From: Balanoglossus misakiensis
Lineage: Eukaryota; Hemichordata
DNA: 64,000 nt
NCBI GenBank assembly: GCA_040954595.2
Contig: CM082576.2
Span: forward strand, 17,670,001-17,734,000
Direction: 5' to 3'
Both the position numbers and the translations under genes were made by a program. Positions 19,367 to 33,300 of the stretch are shown one piece after another. Each line of letters opens with the position of its first letter. Position 1 is the first letter of the stretch. The notes beneath the pieces were generated by a model. The model worked only from the letters and a program-made list of their open reading frames with translations, was not told the DNA's origin and did not search any database.

Positions 19367-21070
19367 GGTGATTATTTCATTTAAACAATGACATTTGATA
19401 ATAGGGAATAATAGAGGGACAGTCTCGTATTTCTGTACTTTTAATTTTATTTCCTTGTTTTAGAAACATAGATATTTACTAGATATATTTGCAAACTATG
19501 AAACATTAGAAATTGTGTCTCAAACAGTACATCAAAGTAAATAATTTCCAAGCATTGATTTACTGTATGTGACGTGGGAAGCAGAAATTAATAGCAAGAT
19601 TCATATCACAGATTTTAACATTATCATTGAAATTGCAGGGCCTCCAACATTTGTTGTAAGGTTCCTTTGCTATTAGAATTTCTTTCATACTATAAGTTTA
19701 TTCCATGCACATTTCAAAGCACACAAATCCGTTCTTACTTTGCGATTATGTATTTCATCTTCAGGTGCGAATGTTTCATCATGGCGTCACTGGACAGGAA
19801 ATGGTCAAGACTAAAACGAATTATATAACTTCTTTCAGTGGTAGCATGCGGCGTATTTTTGCCAATTAGATAATATGAAACAAAGTCAGGTGATGGTTAA
19901 TCATTTGAGAAAGTAATGTATTCAATTGATTATTTTCAAATTAGGTTGATGTAATTTCGTTTGGATAATATCATTTAACGTGGCGTTGTAACAAGCACCG
20001 GTGGTTGTAAGACAAATCCCACACAAGTGCTGGTCTCGTGCGAACAATAATATCATGCGAATACCTTTCAAAGCCTCTCCAGTAAACATATTCGACATCC
20101 CAATGTTCCTTAGTTATGAAAAGTATTATATAAATTATTTAACCTCCCGCAGATAAAAATAAATAAATAGTTGAAGCTTCAAAATCTGCGAGAACAATGC
20201 AGAAGTAAAAATATAGCTTAAAAGAGTCTATATCCGGTTTGGGATGCACTTTTCACGGTTAAGATATGTTCAGATATTCAGCTTGGAAATATATGATTTA
20301 CGGGAGTTCTAATGTTGTCTTTGCTAAGAATCAACGTGGCTTTATAAGATTCCGTCAGAACGCGTACGCAGCGTCTTAACTAATTTGGAAACAATCATAT
20401 CCTGTCTTAGTACTATTTACGATTACATGCCTATAGTTCTCTTTAAATGCATTTGAAATTATCCATGCGTGTTCCACTCGAGTGTAACCTTGGACAGGTG
20501 TTTTCCATCTTAAGATCCGGCGTGATTATATTCAGAATATTGTTGTCTTTCTGTGATGGTTATCTGAATAAAATCAACATGTCTTTATGGATAGCAACAA
20601 CTGTCATGTTTATATTTTTAATGCTATTGACGTTTTGGATTTGTATAAGGCATTAAAGCCTCTAGAGCTGCCACGTTTTGCATCATTTTCGTGATATCAT
20701 TTTCAAACTGAAATTGGTCCATCTAATAAGCTTACTGATAGGTATACATGAACACCTTATCGATGCCCGACTGTGACTGCATGTTGCAATTTGAACACGC
20801 TATGTATTAAACAGGTGTCGCACCGATTTAATCAGCCTCCATACAACCAGTACGCAGGTATCGTGGTATGCGTCGCCAAGAGATGACAAACTGATGCAAA
20901 TGCAAGTAATATGTCTTAATGGTGAGGATTTCAGAGGATAGGGAATATATTTGAAGTATGTTACTGAGGAAAAATATGTGAAATTTGGCAGCTATAGGGG
21001 CATTAAGGCGCCTGGGAGTGTGAAATATATTCACCTGTTTGTCAACAGTCCTTTTCAAAACTGGAGAATA
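19367..21070. other. Convergent intergenic region between genes 2 and 3
   Basis: About 1.7 kb, AT-rich, with no supported exon. It contains the 3' UTR of gene 2 (candidate AATAAA motifs around 20158-20163 and 20567) and the polyadenylation region of gene 3. Short ORFs such as the one at 20447-20656 show no domain or splice support. Confidence 0.6.
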
Positions 21071-21273
21071 ACCTTTTATTCTTCCTTTCGCTTTCTCGTT
21101 ATTATAACGCTTCATTCAATTTCGACGTCCGAGAAAACGTCCTTCCTACACAGTATAAACAATAGCACAATAATTATATGCATGATAAAATGCGCCCTCT
21201 TTTGGTGAACTCTTCCTACCGCTATATTACCGATATAGTTTAAAAAGTATGTGCTGTTCATATTACATGGTTT

Positions 21274-21398
21274 TCATGGTTTTCGGGCCCCACAATCAGA
21301 ACAGTCTGTTCCATAATAGCACGGATTGTAAATTGAACCAGGTCCACCATCGTCACATTCGCCATCTCTTTGGTATTGGCATGTGTCTTCACATAGTG
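21274..21398 (-). CDS. LNR-like Cys-rich terminal exon of gene 3
   Basis: Acceptor at 21400-21399, phase 1. Encodes [18 protein letters not shown], then a second half with [12 protein letters not shown], and stops at TGA 21276-21274. It is nearly identical to exon 21832-21702, so the two arose by exon duplication. Such modules usually bind Ca2+ and are found in secreted or surface proteins (family knowledge). Confidence 0.78.
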
Positions 21399-24300
21399 CT
21401 GATGCATAAAGATGAGAAGAGAAATGAGTACTAGTACATCGGAGAACATCGGTATCATATGTCTTGCAAGATGACATGTAAATTTTGACGAATTTGTTTG
21501 TGACCGAAAGCTCTCCATGATTCTATCAGCAGTCGCCCAAGACTTCTTTGTCTGAATTAGCGACACAGGCACAGGCAATGTCACAGCAAAGCACCAGGCG
21601 GGACATGGAGCGCCGAAGAAACGCCATGGAAGCGCCAGACATACCGAAACAACTAAATAATTTTTACGTCAAGACGATCTTTCGATCATGCATGAACTCA
21701 CTTGTAATTGGCACTTTTCGAGCCCCAAATCAGAACAGTCTGTTCCATAATCGCACGCATCGTATATTGAACCAGGTCCACCATCGTCACATCTGCCATC
21801 TCCGTGGTATTGGCATGTGTCTTCGCATAGGTCTGAAAGAGAGAGGGTGGGAGAGAGGAAGACGGAGAGAGAGAGACAGAGTATTACAACTTTGCTGATA
21901 TAGGCATCGTTATATTTCTAACTATCACACGATATTCTAAGCATTACAGCCTCAGTTGACGTACCCATATTGCCCTGTCAGTGCAGACTGAAAAGCAGAT
22001 ATGCCCATATTCATCAGCTCACATCCGTGGCTTTTAATATTGCAATATCTGCACAAGTGTGCTGATCAACACTGTGAAATTCTTGTTCGACTGGGAACCC
22101 TTCTAACAGTCAGAGCAGCGAAAAGTTGGCACACTATTTTTTCACCGTCAAAGTCGGTACTTGACCCTGTGTTTCCAGTGAAAGCTACCTTCTACATACA
22201 ATTGGTATATCATCTGCCTCAGAAACATTCATGCAAACTTACCAAGAGGGGGGAGAGTAGGAGGAGGTGGAGCCCAAGTTGGGGAGATGTACAGAAGTTT
22301 GTTCGGTGTTGACAAAAGATAGCTGTAAGGTACTCCAGACAGGTCGATTTTGTTTGACTGAGCAGCATTCAACAACTCATTTTTCATCGGATCCTGGTTT
22401 ATAGACGAGTTCTCTTCTAGTATCAAAGCCGCAACACCTTAGAAAATAGTATTCATGAGATGCAGATATGTTAATGAGGTGGCTACTGGGGTACTCATTA
22501 TATATTCAAATATTCCGAGATGCGCCGAGAAAAACAATTTCACGATGGGCACATCCTCTACGTTCTCTTTCAAAATATCATGTTAACAATTATTTCGCAT
22601 TGAGAATTTCGAAGAAGTAAAAATGATTCATTCAACTTGGCAAAACCGCCAGCTTTGAAAACGTTATTTCAGCTTCTAATAACCGAATTTTACAACACCC
22701 CTCTCCACTAGCGTCCTATGCCCCGTACGTCGCTCGCACGCGCAGCGAACTGTCGTGCCGCGCGTTCTCAAAAATTGTTCGAGACGCGGAGTGTAATACC
22801 GTAAAATATCGCGCTCAGTGTAATACCGTAAAATATCTTCGGGGCGAGAACACTAGAAAGTGCCAAATACAGGCGTTGCATATATGATAATTAGGGGTTA
22901 TTACACGGATTTTGGTCGATAACGCGTCGTATTTGAGTGATGTCCGTATTTTGTCGAGTTGCGCTTCGCAACGAGTCGAAATACGGACATCACGAGAATG
23001 CGTCGCGTTATCGACCAAAATCCGTGTAATAACCCCTTTATCATACATGCCTACCTATAAAACAGTATGATTTGCGAAAATGCGCCGAGAAAAACAATTT
23101 CAAATTTGAACCAGGCGCTGGGATCACGGCAGTAGCCATGTTGTGACGTATGACGTGTGGGCCGTAGTATAATTTTAAGGGGGTTGGCAGCTTTTATTAC
23201 GATGGGCACATCCTCTACGTTCTCTTTCAAAATATCATGTTAACAATTATTTCGCATTGAGAATTTCGAAGAAGTAAAAATGATTCATTCAACTTGGCAA
23301 AACCGCCAGCTTTGAAAACGTTATTTCAGCTTCTAATAACCGAATTTTACAACACCCCTCTCCACTAGCGTCCTATGCCCCGTACGTCGCTCGCACGCGC
23401 AGCGAACTGTCGTGCCGCGCGTTCTCAAAAATTGTTCGAGACGCGGAGTGTAATACCGTAAAATATCGCGCTCAGTGTAATACCGTAAAATATCTTCGGG
23501 GCGAGAACAATAGAAAGTGCCAAATACAGGCGTTGCATATATGATAATTAGGGGTTATTACACGGATAAAGAAAGTTATTGAATTCGGCAAGACTTCTAT
23601 TTAATTAACCCCCACGTGGTCGGTGGCTACTTGGGTACCGATAAGGGGGGGTCATTCTCATAGGTGATGATAGGGAGGCGTTTCAGAGAGGGGGGTCATA
23701 CTTAATATGGTAATGATATGAAATATTTTCATGGAGACGTAAATTAAAAGTATAGAAAGTTATTGAATTCGGCGATGTTTCTATTTAATTAACCCCCACG
23801 TGGTCGGTGACTACTTGAGTACCGATAAGGGGTTTCATTCTGAGACAAGATAGTAAGATTTTGTTGCTCGTGTAGGGAGATGTATTATGTGGTTGATGAG
23901 ATCGAAAAAGAGGATCGTATACAATGGTTAAACACGTATTTCATTTTAAGCTGCTTGCGATACATTAGGAAAAAGCATGGTAGCATTAGTGCGAAGGAGT
24001 GTTATACTTTTCTACAGCACACTGATGCTAACGATGTGTTAGAGCTTTTCTGGAATATGACTTTCAAGTCTTTTCAGCCACCGCCGTCGCTTTCAGAACT
24101 GGCATGTGTGAAAGACCGCTTTACCTATAGAAATGTGAGTAGCGGGACCTGTATTGTTAGAATGGGACATTGCATCGACGCCCTCCTCACACGTTTTACG
24201 TAATGAGTTGTGGAAAACGAGATAAAACCACCGAGGAAAGCTGCCGAAAAGTCATCATCATTCGACAGCGATCTGAAGATACACCTCACAAAATTACAGA

Positions 24301-27300
24301 GGTCCTTACATCCTAACAGTACGCCGGAGAACGAGAAATACATCGGCTGGAAGATGGCACACCAAAACCAATGTCTTAGCCAACAGACCACCGTCGCTGC
24401 AGGAGTCCAGACCATTGATGGGGATCCGACGGTAGAATGGGGTGATAACGGGGACTTCACACCGCAAGAACAGGAACTCATCAACCAATGGGCTGATGAG
24501 GAAGAGGCGTTGTACCGGTACGAGACGAAGTTCATGGACCTACTACAAGATCATTTATCGGTCTTTATATGTCAGGTAGCCGATGAAAATTGTGAAGGTT
24601 GTGAACTTCAAGACCCATCGCAGATACATCATGACTGTCTAATGTTGACCAATGCCGAGAAGATATATGCATACTTCGAAGTGGGCCTTAAAAGAATGGA
24701 CATATGTGAGTTGATACAGGTATTACGAAGAGAGACTGATGTAACCAACGCCCACCTTTTAACAGTTATGTCCCGACAGAGGTGGTTGTACAGCGATTCC
24801 TCCTGTGATGATGCCCGCCGTGAAGAATTTATGGATCGGTTGATCTTGAGAGAGAATCAAAGACAATGAGAACTACTCAATGAGTCGGCGTAGTAACCTT
24901 TGTAAAAAAAGATGCCGACATATCACAATTTAACTCTGAATTTTTAAAATGATGACATATTTTACATCTAAGACAATGTGTATTCTTTTTCTTTTCAACA
25001 TTTTTACATGTGTGAATTGTTCATACACTTAACATATCTATAACGGTATGTTGTTTTTTACAATAAATAGACTTGAGCTCCAAGAGAAACTGAATCAGAC
25101 GGTGTTTGTGTCTATCCCTGTACACATATCCCTCCTCAGCAACTCCTCTCATCCTTTCAGTTGTCAGTTATGGCCGATAGAACGCAGCCCGCCCTGTTAA
25201 TTGCACAAGCCATCGCGGCGTGTGGCTCCATAGCTGAACTGGATAACCTTCTAGCACCCCATGGTGAAAACCTATCCCCTGACTTATCCCTCCTGGCCAT
25301 GGATGCACGGTGCCGGATGCTCGAGAACTATGTGGAAGTACACCAGCCTGCGCTTGAACAGGCAATACAGACATGCCAGACATTCGATGAATTGGATGCA
25401 TTGCTATCCGAAATCCCTGACATGACTCCGAAGCTATGTACCCTCGTTCTACGGGCACGTTGCCGCCTAATCCAAGAGTTTGGTCAGAGTGCGCTTCATG
25501 ATGCTGAGGTAAGTTCAAACGTGTTAGAACATCCTTGTTCATCAGATCCCCTATACATGAGTGAAAATCAGAGTACCGCTGAACACAGTAGTTGTATACA
25601 ACGTGGTGGTGATGCTCCCATAGAATTTGTCAATGTTGTTAGCGATCAACAACCCTCCCATGGATCTCAACTTCGCGAATTAAGAGATCCGACTACACCC
25701 CTCCTGCTAAACGCGGACGTCTTGATCAAGACGATTAGGATGTCGAATTATATCAGATACGCGAAGTGAATAAGCGATTCATCAAAAAGTTTAAAACAAC
25801 GGCTAGCGACTACGTAGTTAATTTCACTCCTGTGGAAAGCCGGAATTTACAGGACGCGTTAAATGCACTCTACCAGCGTTTTGATAAGTTAATAGGTGAG
25901 CTGACTAGCGACATGAAATCGAGTGACAAAATTCGGTTAGTTCTACGTACACCGCAGCTAGAGAAACCTGTTAGTTTACCGTTTGTATGTGTACGGGATT
26001 TCAAAACGGACCAGGTATTTGCACAAATTCAACGGGTAATGCAGTCATACGAAGATTTCCAAATAAATGAGGATGTTTGTGTAAATGTGGTTCACGTTGA
26101 TATGCCTGAGGGAGGGAGGGGTCCTGTGATGAAGAAAATGAATCTGACGGAGTACTTTGTATCTAAACGCTCTATAATTCGTATTCAGAATAAGGATGAT
26201 CTTTGCTGCGCCCGCGCTATTGTTGTAGCCAAAGCTAAGATAGACAAACACAAGAAATACAATCAGATTCGTCAGTCAGACAAAAGTATCCAGGGTGAAC
26301 TGGCTATAAAACTCCATGAGGATGCAGGGGTACCACTGGCAAAGTGTGGGTTGCAAGAGGTTCAAAGATTCCAGGCTGTTTTGCCAGGGTATCAAATCAA
26401 CGTTTACTCTACGCAGCACGCGGCTCGTAACGGCATCATTTATTCGGGACCAGACGCCGATAAATATATATATATCTGTTTTATCACGACAACCACTTTA
26501 ATGTTATTACAAGTATGAAGGTGGTGGTAGGTCGTTCGTATTACTGTGACAAGTGTAAGATGGGTTATAATGATACATATAAACACCCCTGCGAAAAACT
26601 GTGTCTAAATTGCAAGAGAAATGAATGTAGTAACCCCAGTGCTGATGAAAATAACGCTGTGTATTGTAAATCATGCAATCGTGTTTTCTATAGTGAAGAA
26701 TGCTACGACCTGCATCGCACATTAACTAAGAAGAGTAAGAAGACAACGTGTGTTAAATATTATAGGTGTCGTAAATGTGGACAGTGGGTCCATCGTGACG
26801 ATTCTAGACGTAAGGGTAAGGGTCATATCATGCCTCAGGGACATAAGTGTTATATGAACGCAGCAGAATCAGCGGAGGATAGGGAACGTCGAGTGAGCGT
26901 GAAGAAAGCATCAGGTACCAAAACAAAACAAGCAGGTGTTACCGAGGATACTGCTAGTGTAGGACGCAAACGGCCACATGATTTAACTATTTTCTACGAC
27001 TTCGAAAGTAGGTTCCACCCGGACACAGGGACACACATCCCGAACCTCTGTGTAGCACAACGCGTGTGTCGTAGCTGTATGGGGCGACGACAGCTCGATA
27101 ATGAAAGTCATTGCAGCGAATGTGGGAAGAATCAGTATATATTCAGAGGCGATACATCTGCCGAACAGTTTTGCGCGTGGCTTTTCACACCTGAAAATTC
27201 GGGGGCTATCGTCTTGGCTCATAACTCTCAGGCGTATGATTCTTACTTTGTTTTATCGTATCTGGAGAAAAACGGTGTACTACCTGAGGTTATAGTTAAT

Positions 27301-30300
27301 GGCGGTAAATTTATGTGTATCACCGTCCCACACGTCGGAATAAAACTCATCGACAGCCTAAACTTCATGCCTATGCCTCTACAGAAATTACCCTCGGCTT
27401 TCAACCTACAAGACGTCAAGAAGGGTGAATTTCCGTTTCACTTTAACACCCCCGAGAATCAGAATTACGTTGGCCCCATGCCCCCTCTTGAGAGTTACGA
27501 TATCGACGGTAAAAAACCCGGGGATAGGGAGAAATTTATCCGATGGTACAACGGTATGGTTGATGCAGGTAAACAGTTCGACTTCCAGGCAGAACTGATA
27601 GCCTATTGCAAAAGCGACGTGGATGTTTTGCGTTTGGCCTGTCTAGAGTTCCGTAAATTATTCATGAACGCCTCAAAAACTCAGTGCGTCGATGAGTCAT
27701 GTACTGATGACAATGGCATGTGTCCGTTTAGAAACGCCATAACTATATCGTCTGCGTGTATGAAACTCTTTCAGAGAAATTTCATGAAAGAGGATACCAT
27801 CGGTCTCATTCCTAGTCAGGGGTATGTTAATCCGGTTAAATCTTCGGTAAAGTGCGAACGATGGTTGAAATATCAATCACACAAGCTCGGTCAACAAATA
27901 AAGCATGCAAGAAACAGTGGGGAGTTTCAAATCGGTAGTCTGCGGGTTGATGGGTACATTGAGAGTCAGAAGCAGGTGTTAGAGTTTTACGGTTGTTTCT
28001 ATCACGGTTGCCCAAAGTGCTATTCGGGAAAAACTATGAATCCGGTAAGCGGTCTCACGATGGAGGAGTTGTATGATAAGACACAGAGTAGAAGAAAGTT
28101 CATTCTCGCGGCAGGTTACGACATGGTTGAGATTTGGGAGTGTGAGTACGAGAGACAAATGAATGAGGATAGGGAGATGAAAGAATACATCAGCTCTCTG
28201 CCGATCTACGATCGCTTAAAACCTCGCGACGGATTCTACGGCGGGCGCACGAATGCTGTTAAATTGTATCATACAGTTAAGCCAGGGGAGGAGATAAAAT
28301 ATGTTGATATCTGTAGCTTATACCATTGGTCTTGCAAATGGGGTAAATACGTTGTCGGTCATCCCGAAGTAATTACAGAAGGTTTCCCGCCCGATAACGA
28401 TATAACAGCTTTCGAGGGTTTAATCAAATGTAAAGTATTACCACCACGTGAATTGTTTCTACCCCTACTGCCGTTAAAGTGTAACGATAAATTGGTTTTC
28501 ACTCTATGTCGGGTTTGTGCTGAACAGTGTGCTTCGACACACTTTTGCTTACACTCAGATGAAGAGCGTGCGCTTACCGGAGTCTGGACTTCTCTGGAGT
28601 TAAAGAAGGCTGTTTCGCTTGGATACCGCATAATTTCACTCCATGAAGTGTGGCATTATGCAAATACGACAGAGTACAGTAAAGAGAATGTCGATGGGGG
28701 TCTCTTCACTGAATATATTAACACCTTTCTGAAGATGAAACAGGAGGCGAGTGGTTATCCAGACTAGTGTAAGACGGAAGAGGAGAAGACGAAATACATC
28801 TTCTTGAATTAACATTAAATATCAATACATTTGAAAGTAATACTGCCATGTCTGTATGTCTATCTATCTATCTACCTACTATCTTATACCACAGTATATC
28901 GAAGTAAAATCATTCACTAGCGCCCCATGAAAGATTTCGCCATCTGTACTGTGTCACGATTGAGTTTTAACGATCATAGATCTTGTTTATGATTAAGTAA
29001 GAAGTCATTCACTTGTATGGTTTTAGTCCAGTATTGACATAGGTACTTGACCCAGAGTAAACAAGATTGTGTAATTGATACATGTCAGAAGGAGATAGAG
29101 ATATCACGCGCTAAGTTCATGTTTAAGAAATATTAAGATGACGTGTTCTTTTTATGACTTAATACTTGACTAACGTATTAATAAGGTGTGGTGAAATTTG
29201 AGATCACACGTTTATAACGGGAGATCCGTGATGGGAGTCAACGAGCATGGATCGAGTCGTGTAATTCTTACGTGTGACCAGTAATAAACCAGAACTTTGT
29301 GTTACTCGGAAAACTTGTTGCAAGTCTCTGTCTACGAAAGGTTTACGATCTGCCGGGTACCTCTCTCGGACTTTATGAATATGTTGGGTGGAGAAGGAGA
29401 TGGAGAGAATTTACGCCGTCACCCTTCGGACGTGGCTGATTCCCCACAGAAGCCCCGATGAGGTGAGCGTCCGAAGGACGGACGACCGGCCGTAGTAACA
29501 ACATGGTGTTAGAATCCGGGTAGGCAGAGATGTTGCAAATGATTCCTGAACCGAGAAAGAAGAGAAAAAGCAGGCGAAACTGACGATTCAATGGTCTGCT
29601 TCAGAAGGAAACGAGAACAGAAAAAAGGTTGGTGCTGACTGTTGACTGCATGGAATGCGTGGACGGGTTTTCAACGATGGATCTGTTGTTTGATCAGAGG
29701 GGCGTCGTATCCAGAAGCATGTAGTTGAAGCAGTTCGGGCGACGAAGAAAAGAGGTCTCGTGGAATGAAGAAGGGAAGACTCTTGAATCGTCTGCTATCG
29801 CAAAAGAACTGTGATAGAATGACATTGAACTGAATAATCAGCCTTTTTAATCTATAGTTTGGGAGATTTGATCATTGAAATATTGCGTGATCGTATTTTC
29901 TTTGTCTACTCTGATGACGTGAGTTTTATTAACCGCTTTTGATTTGATATTGTTTTCCACCAAGTTTTTGCCTTGTTTTCGACATTGTAATTGTGTATTC
30001 TTTTGTTGAAGTGATGCCGTGAAGTGTAGTGAAGTTTAATAGGTTTTTGAGGAGTTGTTGAAGTTTTTGTGATGACCGCAAGAGAGTCGGTCTGGTGATG
30101 AAGTCGTGATGTTTTGATGACCGCAAGGGAGACGGTCTGGCGTATGAAAATGGCCCCTTGAGTTGGCATGTGAGTTCATACGAGGGACAAGAGAGAAGTC
30201 CCAGAGTGTAGTTGATTTTATTGTAGTTTTACGCATCCTTTCACATAAGAATTCGTTTCCATTGTCGTGGTTATTTTTGAACGTGGCAGTATGATGAAGT

Positions 30301-33300
30301 GTATTATGTTTGTACACAAGAACTATCAGACTTGATTTTTTTACGCGGTTATTGACTGTTGAATTTTGCACTGGAAAAGAGACACTCTTTGACGAGAAGT
30401 CAGAACAGTGAAGTCGTTTTGAATTTTGACATTGAAAACGTTTTATGCGATTTTCTTCAATTTGTTTGAACAGGCTGTGATATTTTAAAGGTGATTATTG
30501 AGTTTGATTTTGACGTAGTTTATTTAAAACCGATAGCGCAGACCTGGTTTTCGTTTTCATTCTTTCTTTGATCGAACGTGGAAGTTCGATTATTGGAAAA
30601 GTGGGAAGTGTCACGATTGAGTTTTAACGATCATAGATCTTGTTTATGATTAAGTAAGAAGTCATTCACTTGTATGGTTTTAGTCCAGTATTGACATAGG
30701 TACTTGACCCAGAGTAAACAAGATTGTGTAATTGATACATGTCAGAAGGAGATAGAGATATCACGCGCTAAGTTCATGTTTAAGAAATATTAAGATGACG
30801 TGTTCTTTTTATGACTTAATACTTGACTAACGTATTAATAAGGTGTGGTGAAATTTGAGATCACACGTTTATAACGGGAGATCCGTGATGGGAGTCAACG
30901 AGCATAGATCGAGTCGTGTAATTCTTACGTGTGACCAGTAATAAACCAGAACTTTGTGTTACTCGGAAAACTTGTTGCAAGTCTCTGTCTACGAAAGGTT
31001 TACGATCTGCCGGGTACCTCTCTCGGACTTTATGAATATGTTGGGTGGAGAAGGAGATGGAGAGAATTTACGCCGTCACCCTTCGGACGTGGCTGATTCC
31101 CCACAGAAGCCCCGATGAGGTGAGCGTCCGAAGGACGGCGGGCGGGCGTAATAATAACACTGTACTAAAAAAGTTGGATCAATCAATGGCTCATCCAAAC
31201 CAAAACGTGTCCTAATAAAATTGTTAACCATGTGATCGTTCCAATCAGTATTTGGAGTAAACATGTCTTGAATCTGTCGAAGGCTTACGCCCCTACATTT
31301 ATGAAGTATGTAAAAAAAACAAAGTGACCACACACAGTTGACAACGGGCCTTGTAACGTCATCTCATTGAAGTGATAGGCGGTTGTTGAATTTTTCTTCA
31401 AAAAATCAGTAAATTTTCGACCGTAGCTGGAAGGATCTCTCCCATACGAATCAAAAAATTCCCCTTCCCCATCATGATCAAAATATATCGCGAGCCAATG
31501 TTCACCTGGTAGTGTTGATGGATCAGTGTTGACGACAAAAGCTGCGGGAAATCTCGAAACGATACGAGGCAACTCGTCTCTTGCAAAAACACCTTCGAAA
31601 TATGAACCGGAAAATTTATCAGCTCTTAGTATACGTGTAATTTGTAGCGAATTCATCTCGAATAGTCAGTAATGACGTTTCTCGGTTTATCAATTTGTAT
31701 TATGTTTTCAAACTCGGCGTACACTATTAAGCTAATTGTTTCCTGTAATGCGTTATCAAAGTGTACTTCGACACTCAATGTCCCATTGTCAACTATGTTG
31801 AAATGATCACCACCGCCTGATAAATCTGGCGTCAGGTTGAATGCAAACAAGCAACTCCCTCCTATAAAATCATCTCTGTCTATGCAATGACCTCTATCAT
31901 CCGTGAAAATGTCTGTCCCTGAAAATAATGTCTCATAAGCTCTGATATAATTTGCCCCACCCTGTGGTGAAAATTTAGGGGTCAATGGTTTCCCGGTGAC
32001 CAACTGGCTGTTTTTAAATACCGCTAAATAATTTATACCATGTGTCTTAAAATTGAACGGGTTTTTCCGATATGAACCGTTGTATGCATCAGAATCAACA
32101 AATCCTATAATAAGGCGTCTCGGTAGTGATCCTAGAAATATATTTTCCTTCGTGAAGGTCAAATGTCCTGGGGTTACAGCATACGATTTACATTCAACCC
32201 TGGTGATAGGATATTTTGTTGGGGATATCTCTAGGGCCCTGGCATGACTCTCCAAGATGAATGGGGCAACCTTTACCCGTCGGATATGTAGACTGGCATC
32301 CAAGATTTGAACTTTGTACCCTGTCTCGGGTTGGCTTGACATCAAGCAAAATTCATTTTTTCCTCTATAAAGTTTCAATTTCAAGTCAACACCATTCAAC
32401 AGGAGCCGTTTCTGGAAAAATATATCGCTGTGAATAGGTCCAACTAAGTCGACTATCTTACTCCTACTGGTGAACGCGTGTCGTGTCTTCAGTCCATCAT
32501 TAACCGCATCTTCGGAAAGTGGATTCGCAGTGTCAAACGCACCCGCCGTGTCTTTGTAAAACAACGCTGAGGTAAGATGTGTCGATTTTGCCTCACTGGA
32601 ATAATTCAGAAGGGTTTCAATGTATGCACGATAGGCGTAGGTGTTATTAGACGAGGAGACAACTCGCCCACCGAGGGAGACTTCCAACTGAGAGAATAGA
32701 CTATGAAGCAGGAGGTTCGTTGGTCCCACTTCTGCAGCAGCAGGCAATTCAGTTCCGTCGGCGGCTGTAACTTTAGCCTTAATGAAAAGTCTTGTCATAG
32801 GCAGATCGATGTATTCAGCCGCTGAACCAGTCACAACAAATTCGATCGGTGATCCTTCAGCGAGTGTGGAAATCGGGTTAAATTGAACCATTCGACTCTC
32901 CAGCAAGCTCGTCTGTGTCGGTGGAACAGAGAATAAATCTAGTTCGCTCTTGGTGCATTCACATGACGATCGATCCACAAAGCTACTGCTGACCATCTTT
33001 CTTCTACAATACTATTTCTTAGGTGAAAATATCACGAGGAACTCTGCTAGAACTCTTCCTGATGGATGCGGATGATGAACTAGTCCGCTTTGTCCGTTTA
33101 CCACCGCTTATGTGTGTGCGTAAACTAAGGACAGCCCGTTTACCCAGTGTTTTAGCACTCTCGCGAGAACGTGATTTCAATGACGTTTTCCAGTTCTGTC
33201 CCGAGGCAATGTCACCAATCACATTCACCCCTGTATGGAGAGCAGTCTTCCCAATTTCTCGGACACCCTGCTTCAGCATCGGTAAGACAAAGCGCGACAG

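Noticed and set aside
20447-20656. 69-codon ORF with hydrophobic stretches downstream of gene 2
   Set aside because: No domain, no splice context, in the AT-rich convergent intergenic region; likely chance or 3' UTR.
28951-31159. The 552-bp direct repeats considered as a segmental duplication of the Polinton
   Set aside because: PBS after the first, PPT before the second and a shared 7-mer outside both indicate an LTR element.
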